In this document: piece after piece, positions 1-10,936 of the stretch
Numbering within the stretch: position 1 is the first letter of the stretch
How the letters are laid out: every line of letters starts with the position of its first letter
Assembly: GCA_021200975.1 (NCBI GenBank)
Contig: JAJQFT010000033.1
Location: 1-35,197 of the forward strand
DNA: 35,197 nt
Direction: 5' to 3'
Origin: Bacillota bacterium
Lineage (GTDB): Bacteria; Bacillota; Clostridia; Oscillospirales; Oscillospiraceae
The notes under the pieces: generated by a model
Told to the model about the DNA's origin: nothing
Seen by the model: only the letters and a program-made list of their open reading frames with translations
Databases searched by the model: none
Translations under genes and position numbers: made by a program

Positions 1-83
1 TTATAATACCAATTTCCAGGGGAAAAGTCAATAAAAATATTCAAGCTGCCTCCAGAAAGTGCGCATGGCCTCCCTGGCCGCGG

Positions 84-1157
84 CTAGCCGGCCTCCTCCG
101 GCGCGGATGGATACAGAAGAACGGTAAAGCGGCAGCCGCCGTGCGGCAGATCCTCCACGCTTACCTCGCCGCCAACGCCCGTGACGATTCGCTTCACCAG
201 CGCCAGCCCCAGCCCGTTGCCCTCGGCCTTGTGGGAGGTATCAGCCTGATAAAATTTGTCGAAAACGTGCTTCTTCGCCTCCTCGGAAAGCCCCGGCCCC
301 TGGTCCTCCACGGTAAAGCGAAGTACCGCGTCGCTCGCATATAGGCGGATTTTTACCGTCCCGCCTTGGGGGCTGAACTTGATGGCGTTGCTCATCAGGT
401 TCATCCAAACGTGGTAGAGGAGGTTCTCATTGCCAAAATAGCTGACCTCGGCCAGATCCACGTCAAAATCAATCTCCTTCGGCTCCCACATGGATTCCAG
501 CGCAAGGATTGCCTCCCGCACCTGCTCATCAAGCCGATAGAGCGCGCGGTTTGTGGGAATGGTTTGGTTCTCAATCTTGGAAAGCAGCAGGATGTTGCTC
601 ACAAGGGAGGAAAGCCGCCGGGTATTGAACAGGATTTTCTCGATGTATTCATTCTCCACCTCGTCGATATTGTCGGTGTTTTGCAGCAGGGTCGTGTAGC
701 CCTCGATGGCGTTGATGGGTGTTTTGAACTCGTGGGATACGTTGGAAACGAAGTCGGACTGCAAAATTTCGGTGGATTGCAGCTCCTGCACCATTCGGTT
801 AAATCCAGCAAACAGCTCCTGAATCTCCCCGGATTTCGATTTGGTTTCGAGCTGTACGGAAAAATCCCCGCCCGAAACCTGCCGCATCCCCATGCAAAGC
901 TGTCGGATTGGCTCGCTGAAAACCTGCGTAACAAAGCGGGCGACAATGGTGGCGATTACAAAGCTGTAGAGATTCAGCTGCAATAGTGCTGGCAGATTGC
1001 GAAGCACCGGGAAGCACATCTCCAGCAGATATTCCAGCAGCAGAGCCAGCGCAATGCTTACCACAACCACCAGCCCAATAATTAATGTAAGCTGAGCCCG
1101 CAGGCTGAGCCGCTTTTTCTGCTCCTGCAGGCGCTGCAAATCCGGCTGCTTTTTCAT
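84..1157 (-). CDS. Sensor histidine kinase (two-component system)
   Basis: This is a 357-aa membrane histidine kinase that autophosphorylates and passes phosphate to the adjacent response regulator. It has two predicted membrane segments (about 22-46 and 60-80) with only a short loop between them, so there is no large extracellular sensor. A HAMP linker follows (about 80-130), then a HisKA dimerisation domain with the phospho-acceptor His142 in the motif SHEFKTP, and a HATPase_c domain with N-box (NLMSNAIKFS), G1 (DQGPGL) and G2 (GNGLGLALV) motifs. The start has an AAGGTGG ribosome site 7 nt upstream, and its ATGA overlaps the regulator's stop, so the two are translationally coupled. The input signal cannot be read from the sequence. 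Confidence 0.93.
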   Translation of the reverse strand: MKKQPDLQRLQEQKKRLSLRAQLTLIIGLVVVVSIALALLLEYLLEMCFPVLRNLPALLQLNLYSFVIATIVARFVTQVFSEPIRQLCMGMRQVSGGDFSVQLETKSKSGEIQELFAGFNRMVQELQSTEILQSDFVSNVSHEFKTPINAIEGYTTLLQNTDNIDEVENEYIEKILFNTRRLSSLVSNILLLSKIENQTIPTNRALYRLDEQVREAILALESMWEPKEIDFDVDLAEVSYFGNENLLYHVWMNLMSNAIKFSPQGGTVKIRLYASDAVLRFTVEDQGPGLSEEAKKHVFDKFYQADTSHKAEGNGLGLALVKRIVTGVGGEVSVEDLPHGGCRFTVLLYPSAPEEAG

Positions 1158-1825
1158 TGCTTTACCACCTTATATCCAATGCCGCGCATGGTTACGATTT
1201 TGAAATCGGGATTGCCGCGGAAGCGCTCGCGCAGGCGCCCGATATGCACGTCCACGGTGTGGGAATCGCTGTCGCTGTCGTAGCCCCAGACGTCGTCCAT
1301 GAGCTGCTGGCGCGTAAAAATTTTCCCCGGATAAGAGGCCATCTTGTACAGCAGCAGGAATTCCTTCTGTGGCAGAACCTGACTCTTACCGTTCGCGGTT
1401 ACGGTGAAGGTGTCATATTCCAGTACCGTGCCGCCGATGGTCTGGCTTCGCTCGCTAATCATCTGCGAGCGGCGAAGCAGCGCCTGCACGCGAAGCACCA
1501 TCTCGTTGACGTTGACGGGTTTCACCATATAGTCATCCGTGCCGGAGAGAAAGCCGAGCCGCAAATCGTCGAAGGCGTCCTTGGCGGTAATCATCAGCAC
1601 GGGCGTGTTGTTCCCCACCTCGCGCAGCAGACGCACGAACTCGTAGCCGTCCATGACGGGCATCATGATGTCGGATAAAATCAGGTCAAAATAGTCGTGT
1701 TCCATCGCGTCCAGTGCTTCCTGCCCATTGGCAACCTCCTTAACGGTGTAGCCGTTCTTAATCAGCACATGGGCAAAGAGCCGCCTGAGCTCGCGGTCAT
1801 CCTCTGCAATCAAAATTTTGAGCAT
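1154..1825 (-). CDS. OmpR/PhoB-family response regulator
   Basis: This 223-aa DNA-binding response regulator has a receiver domain (about 1-115) with the acidic pair in AEDD, the phospho-acceptor Asp52 in LILSDIMMP and the conserved Lys in MVKPVN. A winged-helix trans_reg_C domain follows (about 130-223), with the typical DSHTVDVHIGRLRERF recognition region. A longer reading frame begins 20 codons upstream, but I chose ATG 1825 because AAAGGGGAG lies 6 nt before it and MLKILIAEDD is the usual family N-terminus. The kinase gene follows with a 4-bp overlap. A phased operator at 1934-1960 upstream suggests autoregulation. PhoB-family regulators characteristically bind 11-bp-spaced direct repeats, which fits this operator and the one at 4184-4241. 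Confidence 0.95.
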   Translation of the reverse strand: MLKILIAEDDRELRRLFAHVLIKNGYTVKEVANGQEALDAMEHDYFDLILSDIMMPVMDGYEFVRLLREVGNNTPVLMITAKDAFDDLRLGFLSGTDDYMVKPVNVNEMVLRVQALLRRSQMISERSQTIGGTVLEYDTFTVTANGKSQVLPQKEFLLLYKMASYPGKIFTRQQLMDDVWGYDSDSDSHTVDVHIGRLRERFRGNPDFKIVTMRGIGYKVVKQ

Positions 1826-1916
1826 ACTTTGCTCCCCTTTCTCGGCTTCTGCAAATATTTTACCCACTTCGGTAAAGACTGTCAAGCGCGATTTCGGGCA
1901 AAAAGGCGCAACATAA

Positions 1917-1969
1917 AGGATAGGTAAATTGTATCAACTGTTTCTCAACTGAATATCAACAGAAGTTGA
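1917..1969 (-). promoter_or_regulatory. Phased direct-repeat operator and promoter of the response-regulator operon
   Basis: TCAAC occurs on the plus strand at 1934, 1945 and 1956, exactly 11 bp apart (GTTGA in the direction of transcription). Eleven bases beyond the last unit is a -10-like TATCCT (complement of 1917-1922). The repeats replace a normal -35, as in PhoB/OmpR-activated promoters. A single opposite-facing GTTGA lies at 1965-1969. The same arrangement recurs at 4184-4241. Autoregulation by the adjacent regulator is inferred. Confidence 0.6.
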
Positions 1970-1986
1970 TTTTCCCCATGATGCGC

Positions 1987-2025
1987 AAAAAAGGCGCTGC
2001 CCGGCGGTTCAGACCCGGCAGCGCC
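1987..2025 (-). terminator. Rho-independent terminator of the HdeD-like gene
   Basis: On the minus strand just past the HdeD-like stop codon there is a GC-rich stem (GGCGCTGCC against GGCAGCGCC, with a bulge), followed by a run of six T (complement of 1987-1992). Confidence 0.8.
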
Positions 2026-2049
2026 CGAGAGGAAGAGATACATGCGATT

Positions 2050-2589
2050 TTATTTGCCCTTGCGGGAGAAAAAGCAGGTAAGGATGTCCAGAACGGCCTC
2101 TACAATCAGAGCTACTCCTATGAACGTCCACAGCACAACCGTGGAGGTGAAGGGATTGCAGATAATCAGGATGGCAAATAGGAGCGTCACTACCGCGCCA
2201 ATCAGGGCGACATACCAGTACTTCTGCTTCAGGCGAAGCAGGTCAACGGACACCTGAAGCTTCGCAACGCCGGAAACCAAAATTAGGATGCCATACAGGA
2301 CTGTAATCACCGGGAAGGCCGCAATCAGCCAATCGGAGCGGAATGAGCAGAATGCGCCCAGCCCGATAAAGAGGAGGCCGCTGCCCAGCAGCCCGTTCTG
2401 CGCCGCCTCCTCGGCGCTGCTTGTAAAGTAGCGGAAGATTTCCACAATGCCGATGACCATCATCACGATGCCGAACACGACCAGGATGCCGGAGGTAAAC
2501 CCCACGGGATTGATTAGCAACAGAATGCCGATGATGACCTCAATCACGCTCATAATCAGGCTGGCTGCTCCGTTTGTTGCTTTTTTCAT
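2050..2589 (-). CDS. HdeD-family (DUF308) membrane protein
   Basis: This is a 179-aa very hydrophobic protein with about six membrane helices and a short basic C-terminus (FFSRKGK). The paired glycine-rich helices with VVFGIVMMVIGIVEI match the HdeD/DUF308 family. In enterobacteria HdeD is linked to acid resistance, but no biochemical activity is established, and the role here is unknown. GAGG lies 9-10 nt before the start. The radical SAM gene lies 58 bp upstream on the same strand, so the two may share the operator-controlled promoter near 4170. A terminator follows the stop. Confidence 0.8.
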   Translation of the reverse strand: MKKATNGAASLIMSVIEVIIGILLLINPVGFTSGILVVFGIVMMVIGIVEIFRYFTSSAEEAAQNGLLGSGLLFIGLGAFCSFRSDWLIAAFPVITVLYGILILVSGVAKLQVSVDLLRLKQKYWYVALIGAVVTLLFAILIICNPFTSTVVLWTFIGVALIVEAVLDILTCFFSRKGK

Positions 2590-2626
2590 GATTTTTTCCT
2601 CAACTTTCTAATTTTTGATTTTCCTT

Positions 2627-2652
2627 ATATTACTATATATTACTATATTACT
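2627..2652. repeat. AT-rich 10-bp tandem repeat
   Basis: ATATTACTAT is present at 2627-2636 and 2637-2646, followed by a partial third copy that runs into the stop codon of the radical SAM gene. It fills the gap between that gene and the HdeD-like gene and is strikingly AT-rich against its surroundings. On the minus strand it offers several TATAGT-like -10 boxes, so it may hold a promoter for the downstream gene, but I see no clear -35. Confidence 0.5.
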
Positions 2653-4030
2653 TGGATGAATTGCAGCCGGTGCAGCCGGCGCACGGATGGGAGACGCTCC
2701 AAAGCTCGTCCGCTTTCGGTGTCCAGCGCTCGGCATAGGGCTTGCATTTGGCATAGAGGTTCTGAATATCCTCTGGGGACTGCATATCGGTTGAGTGCGC
2801 GCCGGAGCTGGTGACCATATCGCGCATAGCCTCGGGATTTTCCAGCATCGGGCAGGGGCGGAGCATATTCTCGTTAAAGGGCTGGCCCTGTCTGTAGGCC
2901 ATAAACAGCGGGCGCTTGTAGGCCTCCAGAAGCGTGTGCTCGCGGATATTGGAATCGGCGTAATGGATGAAGGCGCAGGGCTCGATGTCGCCGTTGGCAT
3001 TAATGTGCAGGTAGCTCCTGCCGCCGGCAATGCAGCCGCCTACATACTCTGCGTCGTTCTGGAAGTCAATGGTGAAGATGGGCTTTGTGCTGCGGTACTC
3101 GCGGATTTTACGGTACATGGTTTCGCGCTGCTCGGGGCTGGGCAGGAGCGCGGGCACAGCCTCGTTTCCAACCGGCATATAATGGAAAAACCACGCAAAT
3201 TTCACACCGTTGTCTACCAGCATATCGATGTATTCTTCCGAGGAGATGGAATCGACGTTCGCCGAGGTATAGCAGCACGAAGCGCCAAAGGGCAGCTTCT
3301 TCTGCTTCAGAATGTTCATGGCGCGGATGACGGCCTGGTAGGTTCCCTTTCCGCGGCGGGAATCGGTGGCCTCCCCGAAGCCCTCGATGCTGATTGCCGG
3401 GACAAAATTCTTCACGCGCAGCATTTCGTCGGCAAAAGACTCGTCAATGAGCGTACCGTTGGTAAAGGCAAGGAATTCGCAGTCCGGATGCGCTTCGCAC
3501 AGGCGGATGATGTCCTTCTTGCGCACCAGCGGCTCGCCGCCGGAGAACAGATACATGTAGGTGCCCATTTCCTTGCCCTGCCGAATCACGATGTCGAGCA
3601 GCTCGTATTCTAAATTGAGCTTCTGACCATATTCCGCTGCCCAGCAGCCGGTGCAGTGCAGGTTGCAGGCGGAGGTAAGGTCAATCAGCATCGCCCAGGG
3701 GATATTGCAGTTTTGCTCAGCCTTCCACTTTTCCTCCCGGCTGTAGCCGATTAGGGCAGTGTTGACAATGAAGTTTTCGAAGAATACCTTCCGCACCTGC
3801 GGGTCAATGTCCGTCCAGAAGCTCTTGACCAGCCGGTACCAGTTGCTCTCCGGGTCGCTTATCACAGTGTGAATCGTGTTCCTCTGGGTGAGAAAGCGAT
3901 TGTCCTTATCGAACTTGTCCGCCCATTCCATCAGCTTGGGAAAGCTCTTGTCCGGATCCTCATCGAGATAGTGCAGCACGCGCTTCACGGCGATGGCCTG
4001 CATGGTTTCTTTTACGGTTTTTTCGCTCAT
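2648..4030 (-). CDS. Radical SAM protein with Cys-rich C-terminus
   Basis: This 460-aa protein has the radical SAM cluster motif CNLHCTGC (Cys122, Cys126, Cys129), which binds a 4Fe-4S cluster and S-adenosylmethionine, followed by the GGEP motif (FSGGEPLVRKKD) of the core barrel. A second Cys region (CIAGGRSYLHINANGDIEPC, then CP and CKP further on) resembles the SPASM-type auxiliary cluster domain. The protein ends in CAGCTGC, a further possible metal or redox site. I preferred ATG 4030 over a start 46 codons upstream because AGAAAGGAAAG precedes it by about 7 nt and the upstream extension is low-complexity. The substrate is unknown. A leader of about 135 nt with a hairpin separates it from an operator-controlled promoter near 4170. 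Confidence 0.85.
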   Translation of the reverse strand: MSEKTVKETMQAIAVKRVLHYLDEDPDKSFPKLMEWADKFDKDNRFLTQRNTIHTVISDPESNWYRLVKSFWTDIDPQVRKVFFENFIVNTALIGYSREEKWKAEQNCNIPWAMLIDLTSACNLHCTGCWAAEYGQKLNLEYELLDIVIRQGKEMGTYMYLFSGGEPLVRKKDIIRLCEAHPDCEFLAFTNGTLIDESFADEMLRVKNFVPAISIEGFGEATDSRRGKGTYQAVIRAMNILKQKKLPFGASCCYTSANVDSISSEEYIDMLVDNGVKFAWFFHYMPVGNEAVPALLPSPEQRETMYRKIREYRSTKPIFTIDFQNDAEYVGGCIAGGRSYLHINANGDIEPCAFIHYADSNIREHTLLEAYKRPLFMAYRQGQPFNENMLRPCPMLENPEAMRDMVTSSGAHSTDMQSPEDIQNLYAKCKPYAERWTPKADELWSVSHPCAGCTGCNSSK

Positions 4031-4092
4031 TGTAATCTTTCCTTTCTGTTTTCGGCGTGTTTTACATGGAAAACCTGAATCCATCGCCTTCG

Positions 4093-4125
4093 GCGGATTG
4101 CACCGCCTTTCGCGCCGCAATCCGC
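4093..4125 (-). other. Hairpin in the 5' leader of the radical SAM mRNA
   Basis: GCGGATTGC (4093-4101) pairs perfectly with GCAATCCGC (4117-4125) across a 15-nt loop, inside the roughly 135-nt leader between the predicted promoter and ATG 4030. No T-run follows, so it is not a standard terminator. It could be a stability or regulatory element, or a chance pairing. Confidence 0.35.
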
Positions 4126-4166
4126 TCCTGCCGATTTGTTCAGAGCCTCTTTGGATTACGAGGCAC

Positions 4167-4258
4167 ACTTTACCCGATGTTCTTCAAATTTTGATCAACT
4201 GAATCTCAACAATCGTTGACCTTCAGTTGCAAATCTGTTGAGCTTTGCTCTGTAGAAT
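4167..4258. promoter_or_regulatory. Divergent phased-repeat operators between the radical SAM gene and the Ca-ATPase
   Basis: Two back-to-back arrays are visible. Facing left: TCAAA at 4184, TCAAC at 4195 and TCAAC at 4206 (11-bp steps), with TAAAGT (complement of 4167-4172) as a -10, 11 bp beyond. Facing right: GTTGA at 4215, GTTGC at 4226 and GTTGA at 4237 (11-bp steps), with TAGAAT at 4253-4258, again 11 bp beyond. The geometry equals that at 1917-1960. PhoB-type regulators recognise such direct repeats in place of a -35. Control by the regulator at 1154-1825 is inferred. Confidence 0.65.
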
Positions 4259-4292
4259 ATTGCAAATTCAAAATAGCATGGAGGTATGTAGA

Positions 4293-6902
<2,610 letters not shown>

Positions 6903-6937
6903 GCGCGCAGAATTCCACAAAGAAACGGTGAGGCATT

Positions 6938-7615
6938 TTGAAGGAACGAACAAAAGGAGCGCTGCGCATCGCCCTGCGGCTGCTTCCGCTGGCGGCCTGC
7001 ATGGCTTGCATGGGGATCTATCTGCTCGCGGGGCCGGAAATCAGCGCGGAAGGCCTGCAAAACTTTGCGCCGGAAAAACCGCTGTATGCGGCTGCGTTCC
7101 TGCTGCTGCTCTATGCTGCCAAGAGCCTGACGGTGGTGTTTCCGATTGCCGTGCTGCACATCCTCGGCGGCTACCTGTTCGATGCGCCCGTCGCCCTGCT
7201 TGTCAATACCGCGGGCGTGCTGGTGACGCTGTCCATCCCCTATTGGATTGGCAGAGCCTCGGGCGCAGGGCTTGCCGATAAGCTTCTGCGCAAATATCCG
7301 AAGATCGAGGAATTTCTCGGCGGCAGCGGGAGCGACTTCTTCCTGAGCTTTTTTCTGCGGGTTATCTCCTGCCTGCCGGGTGATATCGTGAGTATGTGCT
7401 TCGGTGCGCGGCGGATGCCGTTCCTGAGCTACCTGATTGGCAGCTTCTTGGGAATTTTACCCGGGATGATCGCCACCACCCTGCTCGGTACGAGCATCAC
7501 AAACCCGACTTCACCGCGGTTTTGGATCTCCATCGGCCTAACGGCCGGAATCTCGGTGCTGTCGTTTAGCATATATGTCTTTCGGCGTAAACATAGAAAG
7601 GGGGTGCCGGAATGA
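6938..7615 (+). CDS. TVP38/TMEM64-family (VTT/DedA-like) membrane protein
   Basis: This 225-aa integral membrane protein has an N-terminal helix, a central VTT domain (about 45-190) with the re-entrant region FPIAVLHILGGYLF and the glycine-rich F-LR-ISCLPGDIVS and GSFLGILPGM motifs, and a basic C-terminal tail (RRKHRKGV). DedA/VTT proteins have been linked to lipid scrambling and membrane homeostasis. The substrate here is not determinable. The start is TTG 6938 with GGTGAGG about 4 nt upstream. It begins 35 bp after the ATPase stop, which implies co-transcription, and its stop overlaps the start of a 45-aa ORF. Confidence 0.85.
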   Translation: MKERTKGALRIALRLLPLAACMACMGIYLLAGPEISAEGLQNFAPEKPLYAAAFLLLLYAAKSLTVVFPIAVLHILGGYLFDAPVALLVNTAGVLVTLSIPYWIGRASGAGLADKLLRKYPKIEEFLGGSGSDFFLSFFLRVISCLPGDIVSMCFGARRMPFLSYLIGSFLGILPGMIATTLLGTSITNPTSPRFWISIGLTAGISVLSFSIYVFRRKHRKGVPE

Positions 7616-7749
7616 TTCTGCTGACGCATAGAAGAAGATCTGCGCTGCGTTCGGCCGGAAAGGCGGCTGCCTGTATCTGGCTGTGCCACGGCGTACACCG
7701 CTGCGTAAAGCGGCACAGGAAGCACCTGCCGTTTCTGCGCGCGCTGTAA
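7612..7749 (+). CDS. Small basic Cys-containing protein, 45 aa, unrecognised
   Basis: This short ORF begins with an ATGA overlap on the stop of the TVP38-family gene and has an excellent ribosome site (AAAGGGGG, 7 nt before ATG). The product starts MILLTHRRRSALRS and has a short Ala/Cys/Trp segment (AAACIWLCHGVHRC) and a basic tail rich in Lys, Arg and His. A terminator follows 12 bp after the stop. It is too short to assign. The hydrophobic middle could lie at the membrane surface, and the Cys/His residues could bind metal, but neither is shown. The coupling and the ribosome site argue that it is translated. Confidence 0.55.
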   Translation: MILLTHRRRSALRSAGKAAACIWLCHGVHRCVKRHRKHLPFLRAL

Positions 7750-7754
7750 GACGT

Positions 7755-7800
7755 AAAAAGCAACGCACCGCTTTTGCGCGGTGCGTTGTCTATGTCTTTT
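7755..7800. terminator. Bidirectional terminator between converging operons
   Basis: A perfect 11-bp stem CAACGCACCGC (7761-7771) pairs with GCGGTGCGTTG (7778-7788) across a 6-nt loop. On the minus strand it is followed by CTTTTT, and on the plus strand by a T-rich stretch ending TCTTTT. It separates the ATPase operon from mutS2. Confidence 0.85.
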
Positions 7801-7806
7801 GAGAGA

Positions 7807-10185
7807 TTACTTGAATTCGGCGATGGTCACGCCATCCTCCCCCTCGCCATATACGCCAAGGCGGAAGGATTTGATGGACTTATTGCGGCGCAGTTCCTCC
7901 CGCACGGCGTTGCGCAGGACGCCGGTGCCCTTGCCGTGGATGATGCGCACGCTCGGTGCGTTCGAGCGCATAGCCTGGTCAAGGTAATTGTCGAGCACGT
8001 TGATGGCCTCGATTGCGTCCATGCCGCGCAGGTCGATTTCCATCGGCGTAGGCTCAAGCTTCATCTCGCGGCCGGAGTGAGCGGGGTGCGGCTTCTCCTT
8101 CTTGTAGGGGTTCTCCTCCTCTAGCAGGTAGATTTCGTCCTTCTTCGCCGTAATTTTCAGGATGCCCGCCTGCAATTCGTAGCTTCCATCCTTGCCGATG
8201 GCGAGTACGCTCGCCTTCGTGCCGAGCTTTAATAGCTCTACCGTATCGCCTACGAGGATTTCCCGCTTCGGCTTGGGACGCGGAGCCTTCTGCTGCCCGG
8301 CGCGGATACGATCCTCCGCCTCGTTCAGGCTCTTGCGCAGCTCGGCCTGCCGCTGGTTGTAGCCGCTGACATCGGCGTTGTACTGCATCTGCTTACGAAG
8401 CTGCTTCAGCTCCTCAGCGGCGGCATTTGCGGTGCGGCGCGCATCGTCAATGATTTCCTGCGCCTGTCTGCGCGCGGCCTCCAGCGCCTTGCCCTTTTCC
8501 TTTTGCAGCTGCTGGTTAAATTGCTCGCTCTGCTGGCGGATTTGCGCGGTCTCCGTGCGCAGACGCTCGGCCTCCCGGCGGGCGGCCTCCATCTGCTGAC
8601 GCTGCTGCTCAAGTTGGGAAAGCACATCCTCGAAATCCTTGTCGTTCTTGCCGACAAGGTCGCCGGCTTGCTTGAGAATCTCTTCGCTAAGGCCGAGCCT
8701 GCGGGAGATGGCGAAGGCGTTCGATTTGCCCGGGATGCCAATCAGCAGCTTATAGGTCGGCTGTAGGGTCTCCACATCGAATTCGCAGGAGGCGTTGCTT
8801 ACGCCCATTTCGCGCATGGCGTAGAGCTTCAGCTCGGCGTAGTGCGTGGTTGCGGCCACGCGGCTGCCCATTTTGCGGCAGAATTCAATCAGCGCGATGG
8901 CCAGCGCGGCGCCCTCCGCCGGGTCGGTGCCGGCGCCCAGCTCGTCGAACAGCACGAGCGTTCGGCTGTCGCATTGACCGACAATCTCCACGATGGTTTT
9001 CATGTGGCTGGAGAAGGTTGATAGGCTCTGGGCGATGGACTGCTCGTCGCCAATGTCGGCAAGCACCGCGTCGAAGGTGGATAGGCAGCTCCCGTCCCCG
9101 GCCGGGATATGCAGCCCGCACTCAGCCATCAGTGTGAGCAGGCCGATGGTTTTCAGCGTGACGGTCTTTCCGCCGGTATTTGGGCCGGTGATAATCATGG
9201 TGTCGAAGCTGGTGCCAAGCTCCAGCGAAATCGGAACCACGGTTTGGGCGTCGATCAGCGGGTGGCGTGCCTTGCGCAGGACAATGCGCCCGCTGTCATT
9301 TATCTCGGGCGGGCAGGCGTCCATGCGGAAGGAAAGCTTCGCCTTGGCGAAGATCACATCCAGCTCAGTAAGCAGCTTCCCGTCGAGCGCGATGTTGTCC
9401 CGATAGGCCGCCGCATCCGCTGACAGCTCGGCGAGAATGCGAGCAATTTCCTTTTGCTCCTTCAGTTCCAGCTCGCGCAGGGCATTATTGGCATTTACGG
9501 AGGAAATCGGCTCGATAAAGTAGGTCGAGCCGGTCGCGGAAACGTCGTGCACCAGCCCGGGCACGTCGCCCTTGTGCTCGCTTTTTACCGGCACGACGTA
9601 GCGCCCCTGCCGGATGGTGATGATCGGGTCACGCAAATATTTGGAATAGGCGGGCGAATTGATTATCTTTTGCAGGCTTTCGCGCACCTTGCCCGCCTGA
9701 ATGCGCTCATGGCGGCGCAAATCCGCGAGCGTCGGCGAGGCGGCGTTGGCAATCTCCTCCTCGGAGAGGATGGAGCCGAAAATTTTATCCTCCAGGTGCT
9801 TGTTGGCGACGAGGCTATGGAACAGGGGGTCGAGAACGGTTTGCGGCTCGTCCTCAGCCAGATATCCCTTTGCTGTGCGGGCGCAGCGAAGCACTCCGGC
9901 GATATGCAGCAGCTCCGCCGGCTGCAGCACGCCGCCGCGATCCGCCCGCTCCAGCGCGGCGGATACATCCCGGCTATCGGCAAAGGAGGGGCTCCCCTTC
10001 TTTGCACAAAGCTCGCAGGCGGCGGAGGTCTGCGCGAGCATGGCGCGCACGTCCGCAGCGTCGCCGCTCGGGCGCAGGCTCCGGCAGGCCGCCTTGCCGG
10101 CCTCGCTCCCCGCGCAGTCGGCCAGCTGGGCCAGCACCGCGTCCAGCTCTAATTTTCCTATGCTTTTTTCGTATAATTCAGACAT
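7807..10185 (-). CDS. mutS2: MutS2 ATPase/nuclease
   Basis: The 792-aa MutS2 protein lacks the mismatch-recognition domain of MutS. It has the core and clamp regions, an ABC ATPase with Walker A GPNTGGKT (334-341) and the signature/Walker B region (TLVLFDELGAGTDPAEG), a long Gln/Arg/Glu-rich coiled coil (about 515-625), and a C-terminal Smr domain (about 718-792) with DLRGM and IIHGKGTGVLR. Family members act on recombination intermediates or on collided ribosomes. Which role applies here cannot be told. AGGAGC precedes the ATG, which overlaps the end of recO by 8 bp. Confidence 0.95.
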   Translation of the reverse strand: MSELYEKSIGKLELDAVLAQLADCAGSEAGKAACRSLRPSGDAADVRAMLAQTSAACELCAKKGSPSFADSRDVSAALERADRGGVLQPAELLHIAGVLRCARTAKGYLAEDEPQTVLDPLFHSLVANKHLEDKIFGSILSEEEIANAASPTLADLRRHERIQAGKVRESLQKIINSPAYSKYLRDPIITIRQGRYVVPVKSEHKGDVPGLVHDVSATGSTYFIEPISSVNANNALRELELKEQKEIARILAELSADAAAYRDNIALDGKLLTELDVIFAKAKLSFRMDACPPEINDSGRIVLRKARHPLIDAQTVVPISLELGTSFDTMIITGPNTGGKTVTLKTIGLLTLMAECGLHIPAGDGSCLSTFDAVLADIGDEQSIAQSLSTFSSHMKTIVEIVGQCDSRTLVLFDELGAGTDPAEGAALAIALIEFCRKMGSRVAATTHYAELKLYAMREMGVSNASCEFDVETLQPTYKLLIGIPGKSNAFAISRRLGLSEEILKQAGDLVGKNDKDFEDVLSQLEQQRQQMEAARREAERLRTETAQIRQQSEQFNQQLQKEKGKALEAARRQAQEIIDDARRTANAAAEELKQLRKQMQYNADVSGYNQRQAELRKSLNEAEDRIRAGQQKAPRPKPKREILVGDTVELLKLGTKASVLAIGKDGSYELQAGILKITAKKDEIYLLEEENPYKKEKPHPAHSGREMKLEPTPMEIDLRGMDAIEAINVLDNYLDQAMRSNAPSVRIIHGKGTGVLRNAVREELRRNKSIKSFRLGVYGEGEDGVTIAEFK

Positions 10186-10936
10186 TGCTTGCTCCTAGGT
10201 TCAGCGATTTGTAAAAATCGAGGGTCGAAAATCCGTGCTCTAGCTGCGTGAGCAGGTAGCTCTCTGTCACCTGACTAAGCTGCTGCAAATTCTCCGCCCC
10301 CAGCCGGAAGGAGAACAGCCTTTTCGGTTCGCACGAGCAGATATAGCGCATGGCCTGCAGCGTACCGGCGCTGATTGGCAGGCGAATGCCGGAAAGGCTC
10401 GCGTCGCGGCAGACGGCGCACTCCAGCGCGCCGGCGGAAATCGCGAAGCAATCGGGGTTTGGATTGCCGCAGGAATGGCAGGCCGACAAATCCGGCTGGA
10501 AGCCGGCAAGGCAGGCCAGCCGCAGCTCGAACACCGCTTTCACCATCTCCTCCGGCAGCGCCGTGCCAGACAGCGCGTGCAGGCAGTTGAGCGTGAGGCT
10601 CAAAAGCTCGGGGTTCGGCAAATCCTCCTGCGAAATCAGCTCCGCCGCCTGCGCAAAATAGGTTCCGAGCGAGAGCTTCCCCAAATCGCGCCGCAGGTTG
10701 GGAAACAGCTCGATAGCGGCAGCCTCGTTGACGGTGTAGCTGCCGCGGTATTCAAACAATGTGTACTCCCCGTAGGCCAGAAGCTGGCCCGGGGCAATGA
10801 GCGGGCTGTTTTTTCGCCGCAGGCCGCGCGCCTTGGCGGTAAGGCGGCCGTGGCTGGGGGTGAGCAGGGTAAGAAGCGCGTCCCGGTCAGGAACATCCGT
10901 CACCCGCAGCACCAGTGCCTTGGTGGTCAGATACAT
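10178..10936 (-). CDS. recO: DNA repair protein RecO
   Basis: This 252-aa RecO acts with RecF and RecR in RecA loading during recombinational repair. It has an N-terminal OB fold (about 1-80, starting MYLTTKALVLRVTD) and an alpha-helical C-terminal part with a zinc finger whose cysteines are visible as CHSC (about 158-161) and, 16 residues on, CAVC. GGAG precedes the ATG by 7 nt. The gene sits between yqzL and mutS2. The era-yqzL-recO order is conserved in Firmicutes. Confidence 0.95.
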   Translation of the reverse strand: MYLTTKALVLRVTDVPDRDALLTLLTPSHGRLTAKARGLRRKNSPLIAPGQLLAYGEYTLFEYRGSYTVNEAAAIELFPNLRRDLGKLSLGTYFAQAAELISQEDLPNPELLSLTLNCLHALSGTALPEEMVKAVFELRLACLAGFQPDLSACHSCGNPNPDCFAISAGALECAVCRDASLSGIRLPISAGTLQAMRYICSCEPKRLFSFRLGAENLQQLSQVTESYLLTQLEHGFSTLDFYKSLNLGASNV

